Below are positions 6,245 to 9,642 of a DNA stretch of 9,642 nucleotides, piece by piece. Origin of the DNA: an uncultured Paracoccaceae bacterium (GTDB taxonomy: Bacteria; Pseudomonadota; Alphaproteobacteria; Rhodobacterales; Rhodobacteraceae); the NCBI GenBank assembly GCA_937132145.1, contig CAKZNY010000298.1:1-9642 (forward strand). Reading direction: 5' to 3'. The position numbers and the translations under genes are program-made. Under the pieces are notes generated by a model. It ran no database searches and had not been told where the DNA came from. It saw only the letters and a program-made list of their open reading frames with translations. Position 1 is the stretch's first letter; each line of letters opens with the position of its first letter.

Positions 6245-6272
6245 GGCACTAACAACAAAGAAGGAATATAAA

Positions 6273-6605
6273 ATGGCATATGAAGTAAACGGCGCTACAA
6301 TTGAACATGACGAAGAAGGCTACATCACCACGCTAAGCGAATGGTCCAAAGAGCTGGCCGACATTATCGCCGCTGCTGAATCAGTAGACATGGGCGAAGA
6401 GCATTGGGCGGTTGTTAACTTCCTTCGTGATTACTACGAAGAATACCAGATCGCGCCTGCGGTTCGTGTTTTGATCAAATCAATCAAAAAATCCATGGGC
6501 CCTGAAGTTGGCAACAACAAGTACATGTATGAACTGTTCCCTTACGGTCCAGCGAAACAGGCTTGTAAGATTGCTGGTCTACCTAAGCCAACTGGCTGCG
6601 TATAA
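6273..6605 (+). CDS. dsrC: Sulfur carrier protein DsrC
   Basis: DsrC is the soluble substrate carrier of the pathway. Its flexible C-terminal arm bears sulfur for DsrAB and exchanges disulfide or trisulfide states with DsrK of the membrane complex. The 110-residue protein has the hallmark arm YGPAKQACKIAGLPKPTGCV, with Cys98 and penultimate Cys109 ten residues apart. Both cysteines are needed in true DsrC, in contrast to TusE or RspA forms with one or none. The helical core (EEHWAVVNFLRDYYEEYQIAPAVR, split here only by reading) is also characteristic. The ATG at 6273 follows AAGGA at 6261-6265. It lies between dsrH and dsrM, with 54 and about 104 base gaps on either side, so it may have its own transcript level, as reported for dsrC in Allochromatium. 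Confidence 0.97.
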   Translation: MAYEVNGATIEHDEEGYITTLSEWSKELADIIAAAESVDMGEEHWAVVNFLRDYYEEYQIAPAVRVLIKSIKKSMGPEVGNNKYMYELFPYGPAKQACKIAGLPKPTGCV

Positions 6606-6709
6606 TCTACGACTAACACCCTGAATAATAACAATAATAACGGGGTATACTATTACTTGGATCGGTTCCGGCATCGTCGGAGCCGGACTGCCCAATGGGA
6701 GGATCGGAT
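6606..6709 (+). other. dsrC-dsrM spacer with a short hairpin
   Basis: The longest gap inside the operon has an AT-rich first half (AATAATAACAATAATAAC, 6624-6641), a TATACT hexamer at 6646-6651 without a fitting -35, and then a GC-rich inverted repeat, TCCGGC (6667-6672) and GCCGGA (6682-6687). The stem ends just before the dsrM ribosome binding site. It may be a weak internal promoter or a processing or attenuation point. No terminator T-run is seen. Confidence 0.3.
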
Positions 6710-7432
6710 GTGTCTGCCACGTTGTTTGCATTGCTGTATTATGTCGCCACTTTGCTGCTCGTTGTTGGAGTAGCGATGAAGCTGCGCCGTTATGCAAAAG
6801 CTCCTGCACCTTTGAAGATTCCGACGATGCCAGCGCCTCGCACGATGAAGGGCGTCTATTTCCGTTTGTTACGCGAAACCGTTTTATTCGAGAGCCTGTT
6901 CAAGTCCAACAAATGGATTTGGCTGTTCGGCTACCTCTTCCACCTCGGGATGCTGGTCGTTGTACTACGCCATTTCCGTTATGTTACATATGATATCTGG
7001 TGGTGGTTAGAGCTGATCCAGCCGTTTGGTATCTACGCCAGCTACCTGATGATTATCGGCCTGATCGGCCTGCTGGTCCGCCGATTTACGGTAGAGCGTG
7101 TGCGCTATATCTCCAGCCCGTCGGATTATCTGATGTTGGTCCTGCTGATCGCGATTGCCGGTACCGGCATGGCCATGACCTTTGTTCAGCCAGTCGATAT
7201 TATCGCGGTCAAAGGTTTCTTCCTTGGTTTGCTGCGTTTCCAGATTAATCCGCTGCCAAACAGCCCGATGTTGCTGGTCCATCTGGCACTGGTCGCGGGG
7301 CTGATGATTATCTTCCCGATCTCGAAACTGATGCACGGTCCGGGCCTGTTCTTTAGCCCGACACGTAACCAGATCGACAACTCGCGTGAAAAACGCCATC
7401 TCGCCCCGTGGGCAAAAAAGCTAGAAGAATAA
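6710..7432 (+). CDS. dsrM: Membrane cytochrome b subunit DsrM
   Basis: This is the inner-membrane, haem b-binding subunit of the DsrMKJOP (or minimal DsrMK) complex, related to the NarI gamma subunit of nitrate reductase. It is thought to exchange electrons between the quinone pool and DsrK. The 240-residue protein has about five hydrophobic spans, near residues 3-25, 69-88, 103-123, 140-160 and 186-208. Candidate haem-ligand histidines are His78, His88, His191 and His209. I place the start at the GTG at 6710 because GGGAGG (6697-6702) lies seven bases before it; the ATG at 6695 would swallow that site and has none of its own. That choice adds no function-bearing residues either way. The stop is followed closely by the dsrK ribosome binding site. 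Confidence 0.92.
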   Translation: MSATLFALLYYVATLLLVVGVAMKLRRYAKAPAPLKIPTMPAPRTMKGVYFRLLRETVLFESLFKSNKWIWLFGYLFHLGMLVVVLRHFRYVTYDIWWWLELIQPFGIYASYLMIIGLIGLLVRRFTVERVRYISSPSDYLMLVLLIAIAGTGMAMTFVQPVDIIAVKGFFLGLLRFQINPLPNSPMLLVHLALVAGLMIIFPISKLMHGPGLFFSPTRNQIDNSREKRHLAPWAKKLEE

Positions 7433-7445
7433 GGAGGGCTGAAAC

Positions 7446-9008
7446 ATGGCATCGCTAGATATGAATGCAGAAGGTGGCCCCAAGTTTGTGGGCGATCCGC
7501 TGGCAATACCCAAAATCAAATGCGACTCGATGGAGGATCTCGAATCCTACATGGCGCACCCCAAGCACAACACCGACCTAGGTTTCCCCGGGGAGCTGAT
7601 CGACAACTGGAAAGAAGTCGCCATCGCGAAAATCGGTGAACTGGCCGAGAATAACCGCGCGTTTCAGGTGTATCTCGATACCTGCGTGAAATGTGGCGCT
7701 TGTACGGATAAATGCCACTATTTCCTTGGCACCGGTGACCCCAAGAATATGCCGGTTGCGCGCCAAGATTTGCTGCGCTCGGTTTATCGTCGCTACTACA
7801 CATTCGCGGGTAAAAACTTCCCGTGGCTGGTTGGCGCGCGTGACCTGACCCGCGAAGTTCTGGACGAGTGGTACAACTACTACCACCAGTGTTCGCAGTG
7901 CCGCCGCTGCTCGGTTTTCTGCCCGTATGGCATTGATACCGCAGAGATTTCCATGGCCGCTCGTGAGATTATGAACACGATTGGCATGGGGCAAAAATAT
8001 TGCAACGAGATCATCGCCAAGGCGAAAACGGTTGGTAACAACCTCGGCCTGAACCCCAAGGCGCTTCGTGCGACGCTTGAGGATCTGGAAGAAGATCTTG
8101 AAGAAGAAACCGGCCTGTCGGTGCGTATCCCGCTCGACGAAAAAGGCGCCGATATTCTGCTGATCACCCCATCGGCTGATTTCTTTGCCGAACCGCATAT
8201 TGATGGCCTGCTTGGTTATGCCAAAGTGTTCCACGAGGCGGGGGTTAGCTGGACAGTTAGTTCTTACGCCTCCGAGGCGGCCAACTTCGGTATGTTTATC
8301 GGTTCTTACGAAAACATGCGAACCCTGTGCCTGCGTATCCGCCAAGCTGCCGAAGATCTGGGCGTGAAGCGGATTGTTTTCGGGGAATGTGGCCACGCTT
8401 GGCGGGTTGCTTACAGCTTTATGAACACGCTCGCTGGCCCGTTTGATTTTCTGGATCAAGACTATCCGATCCCGCAGCATATCATGGAATTCACCCATGA
8501 CATGATCCTGAAGGGCGAGCTGAATTTCGACAAGTCGAAGAACGACCACTTCCGCCTTACCTATCACGACAGCTGCAATGTTGCGCGTGGTGCCGGTATG
8601 GGCGGCTACGAGGGTGGCCAGTTTGACCTGCCGCGCGAAGTTATAAAGGCTTGCTGCAACAATTATTTCGAGATGGACCGCGACACTACCCACGAAAGCA
8701 CATTCTGCTGTGGTGGTGGTGGTGGTCTGTTAACGGACGAGCTGATGGACCTGCGGATCAAAGGCGCAAGCCCGCGAATGACCGCGATGCAACAGGTAAC
8801 CGAGGACCACGGGGTGACCCACTTGGTCGCAATCTGCGCCATCTGCAAAACCCAGTTCTCGAAAGTAATGCCAGAATACGGCTACGAGAGGGAATCGATT
8901 CTGTCGGTCCACCAGCTAGTCGCAAACGCCCTGATCCTTACAGGGCAAACAATTGATGAAGACACCGCGCCCGAAGGGGATGGAGTCGCAACGGAGGTAA
9001 ACTCATGA
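7446..9008 (+). CDS. dsrK: Iron-sulfur HdrD-like subunit DsrK
   Basis: This is the cytoplasm-facing catalytic subunit of the Dsr membrane complex, related to HdrD of heterodisulfide reductase. It is believed to handle the disulfide or trisulfide of DsrC. The 520-residue protein has two [4Fe-4S] motifs: Cys80, Cys83, Cys86 and Cys90 (CVKCGACTDKCHYF), and Cys149, Cys152, Cys155 and Cys159 (CSQCRRCSVFCPYG). The C-terminal half contains the CCG-type cysteines for a noncubane cluster: Cys315 (GECGHAWR), Cys377 (YHDSCNVARG), Cys421-Cys422 in a glycine run (FCCGGGGG), and Cys464 and Cys467 (AICAICKTQF). The ATG at 7446 has GGAGGG at 7433-7438. The stop codon overlaps the dsrL start (ATGA), so the two are translationally coupled. 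Confidence 0.96.
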   Translation: MASLDMNAEGGPKFVGDPLAIPKIKCDSMEDLESYMAHPKHNTDLGFPGELIDNWKEVAIAKIGELAENNRAFQVYLDTCVKCGACTDKCHYFLGTGDPKNMPVARQDLLRSVYRRYYTFAGKNFPWLVGARDLTREVLDEWYNYYHQCSQCRRCSVFCPYGIDTAEISMAAREIMNTIGMGQKYCNEIIAKAKTVGNNLGLNPKALRATLEDLEEDLEEETGLSVRIPLDEKGADILLITPSADFFAEPHIDGLLGYAKVFHEAGVSWTVSSYASEAANFGMFIGSYENMRTLCLRIRQAAEDLGVKRIVFGECGHAWRVAYSFMNTLAGPFDFLDQDYPIPQHIMEFTHDMILKGELNFDKSKNDHFRLTYHDSCNVARGAGMGGYEGGQFDLPREVIKACCNNYFEMDRDTTHESTFCCGGGGGLLTDELMDLRIKGASPRMTAMQQVTEDHGVTHLVAICAICKTQFSKVMPEYGYERESILSVHQLVANALILTGQTIDEDTAPEGDGVATEVNS

Positions 9009-9642
9009 ACGATCACATGCCAACATTTGTGCGCTATGAAGAAGGCGTAACGCCTGACGATTGGGATCTGGAGGAAAAGATTTTCCAACAGGACACAACG
9101 TATAAATGCCCGACATATATCCAGAAAACTGCGCCATGTTCCGGCTCGTGCCCGTCTGGTCACGATATTCGCGGCTGGCTGTCGATTGCACGCGGCATGG
9201 ACAAACCTCCGGTCGAGGGCATGGCTTGGCAGGAATACGCGTTCAAGCGTATGGTCGAGGCCAACCCGTTCCCCGCATCCATGGGCCGCGTTTGCCCCGC
9301 ACCTTGCGAATCCGGCTGTAACCGCAACGAGGTTGACGATTACGTCGGCATCAACGCGGTTGAACAATATGTCGGTGATTGGGCCAATGAAAACAATCTG
9401 AAGCTGGCCGACGTAGGTGAAGCAACGGGACGTAAAATTGCCATCATCGGTGGTGGTCCTGCCGGTCTTTCTGGTGCCTATCAATTACGTCGCATGGGTC
9501 ATGCCTGTACTGTATTTGATAACCACGAAGAACTCGAAGCCTTGCGTTTCAAGCGAATCGACGAACTTATTTCCAGCTTTGGCAAGGAGATCGATTCCAA
9601 TGAAGAAACCATCAAGCGTGTTCACACCAGGGTAGACCGCAT
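9005..9642 (+). CDS. dsrL: DsrL, iron-sulfur flavoprotein NAD(P)H:acceptor oxidoreductase (partial)
   Basis: DsrL is a glutamate-synthase-small-subunit-like flavoprotein that couples DsrAB to NAD(P)+ and is essential for sulfur oxidation in Allochromatium. The first 212 codons are visible. Family features are an N-terminal Cys-rich helical domain with Cys35, Cys45 and Cys49 (KTAPCSGSCPSGHDIRGWL) and Cys97, Cys101 and Cys105 (RVCPAPCESGCNR), and the FAD Rossmann motif GGGPAGLS with glycines 149, 151 and 154. The start overlaps the dsrK stop and has GGAGG at 8993-8997. From about residue 178 the expected GGM..YGIP..R.P block is not seen; the sequence reads LEALRFKRIDELISSFGKE instead. That part may be divergent, rearranged or misassembled. 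The gene continues past the right edge. Confidence 0.88.
   Translation, partial: MNDHMPTFVRYEEGVTPDDWDLEEKIFQQDTTYKCPTYIQKTAPCSGSCPSGHDIRGWLSIARGMDKPPVEGMAWQEYAFKRMVEANPFPASMGRVCPAPCESGCNRNEVDDYVGINAVEQYVGDWANENNLKLADVGEATGRKIAIIGGGPAGLSGAYQLRRMGHACTVFDNHEELEALRFKRIDELISSFGKEIDSNEETIKRVHTRVDR

Noticed and set aside
6695..6709. ATG at 6695 as the dsrM start
   Set aside because: No ribosome binding site precedes it. The GGGAGG just inside it is ideally placed for the GTG at 6710.
7578..8693. A 371-codon open frame antisense to dsrK
   Set aside because: It lies wholly within dsrK, whose protein shows all expected cluster motifs. The antisense translation has no recognisable domain and is a by-product of codon bias.
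8705..8730. GGT tandem repeat in dsrK
   Set aside because: It encodes the glycine run after the CC pair of the CCG cluster motif and is a conserved protein feature, not a microsatellite of interest.
1..9642. CRISPR arrays, tRNA or rRNA genes, insertion sequences, attachment sites
   Set aside because: I saw no spaced direct repeats, cloverleaf pattern, transposase motif or terminal inverted repeats anywhere in the window.

Overview
The window holds the front part of a reverse-type (sulfur-oxidising) dissimilatory sulfite reductase operon on the + strand. A small divergent gene group on the - strand includes the siroheme synthase that DsrAB would need. DsrEFH, the two-cysteine arm of DsrC and a DsrL-type flavoprotein mark it as the oxidative pathway found in sulfur-oxidising proteobacteria rather than that of sulfate reducers. 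The organism is most likely a proteobacterium. An alphaproteobacterium is my guess from the flavour of CysG and the small neighbour proteins, but this is inference, not proof.

Layout. Positions 1-1070 (-): cysG, cut by the left edge. 1110-1292 (-) and 1279-1482 (-): two small uncharacterised genes that overlap. 1484-2386 (-): a TauD/TfdA-type Fe(II)/2-oxoglutarate dioxygenase. The four - strand genes are tightly packed and probably form one transcript. 2387-2634: divergent intergenic region with nested inverted repeats, a sigma70-like promoter candidate facing dsrA and a leader with short hairpins. 2635-9642 (+): dsrA, dsrB, dsrE, dsrF, dsrH, dsrC, dsrM, dsrK and dsrL, in the same order as the classical dsrABEFHCMKL of purple sulfur bacteria. 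dsrL runs off the right edge.

How the genes work together. From family knowledge, DsrE (Cys78), in the DsrEFH hexamer with DsrH (Cys20), receives persulfide sulfur and passes it to the C-terminal cysteines of DsrC. DsrAB, a siroheme-[4Fe-4S] enzyme, oxidises the sulfur to sulfite. The membrane pair DsrMK is thought to exchange electrons and thiols between DsrC and the quinone pool, and DsrL links DsrAB to NAD(P)+. CysG makes siroheme. The role of the dioxygenase and the two small proteins is not evident.

Points worth a second look are: an amber codon near the end of the 60-residue small gene with a plausible continuation behind it; an extended inverted repeat that leaves the dsrB ribosome binding site in a bulge; hairpins in the dsrA leader and nested repeats in the divergent promoter region; the oxygenase/small-protein/cysG group itself; and a DsrL sequence that stops looking like its family from about residue 178 to the window edge.
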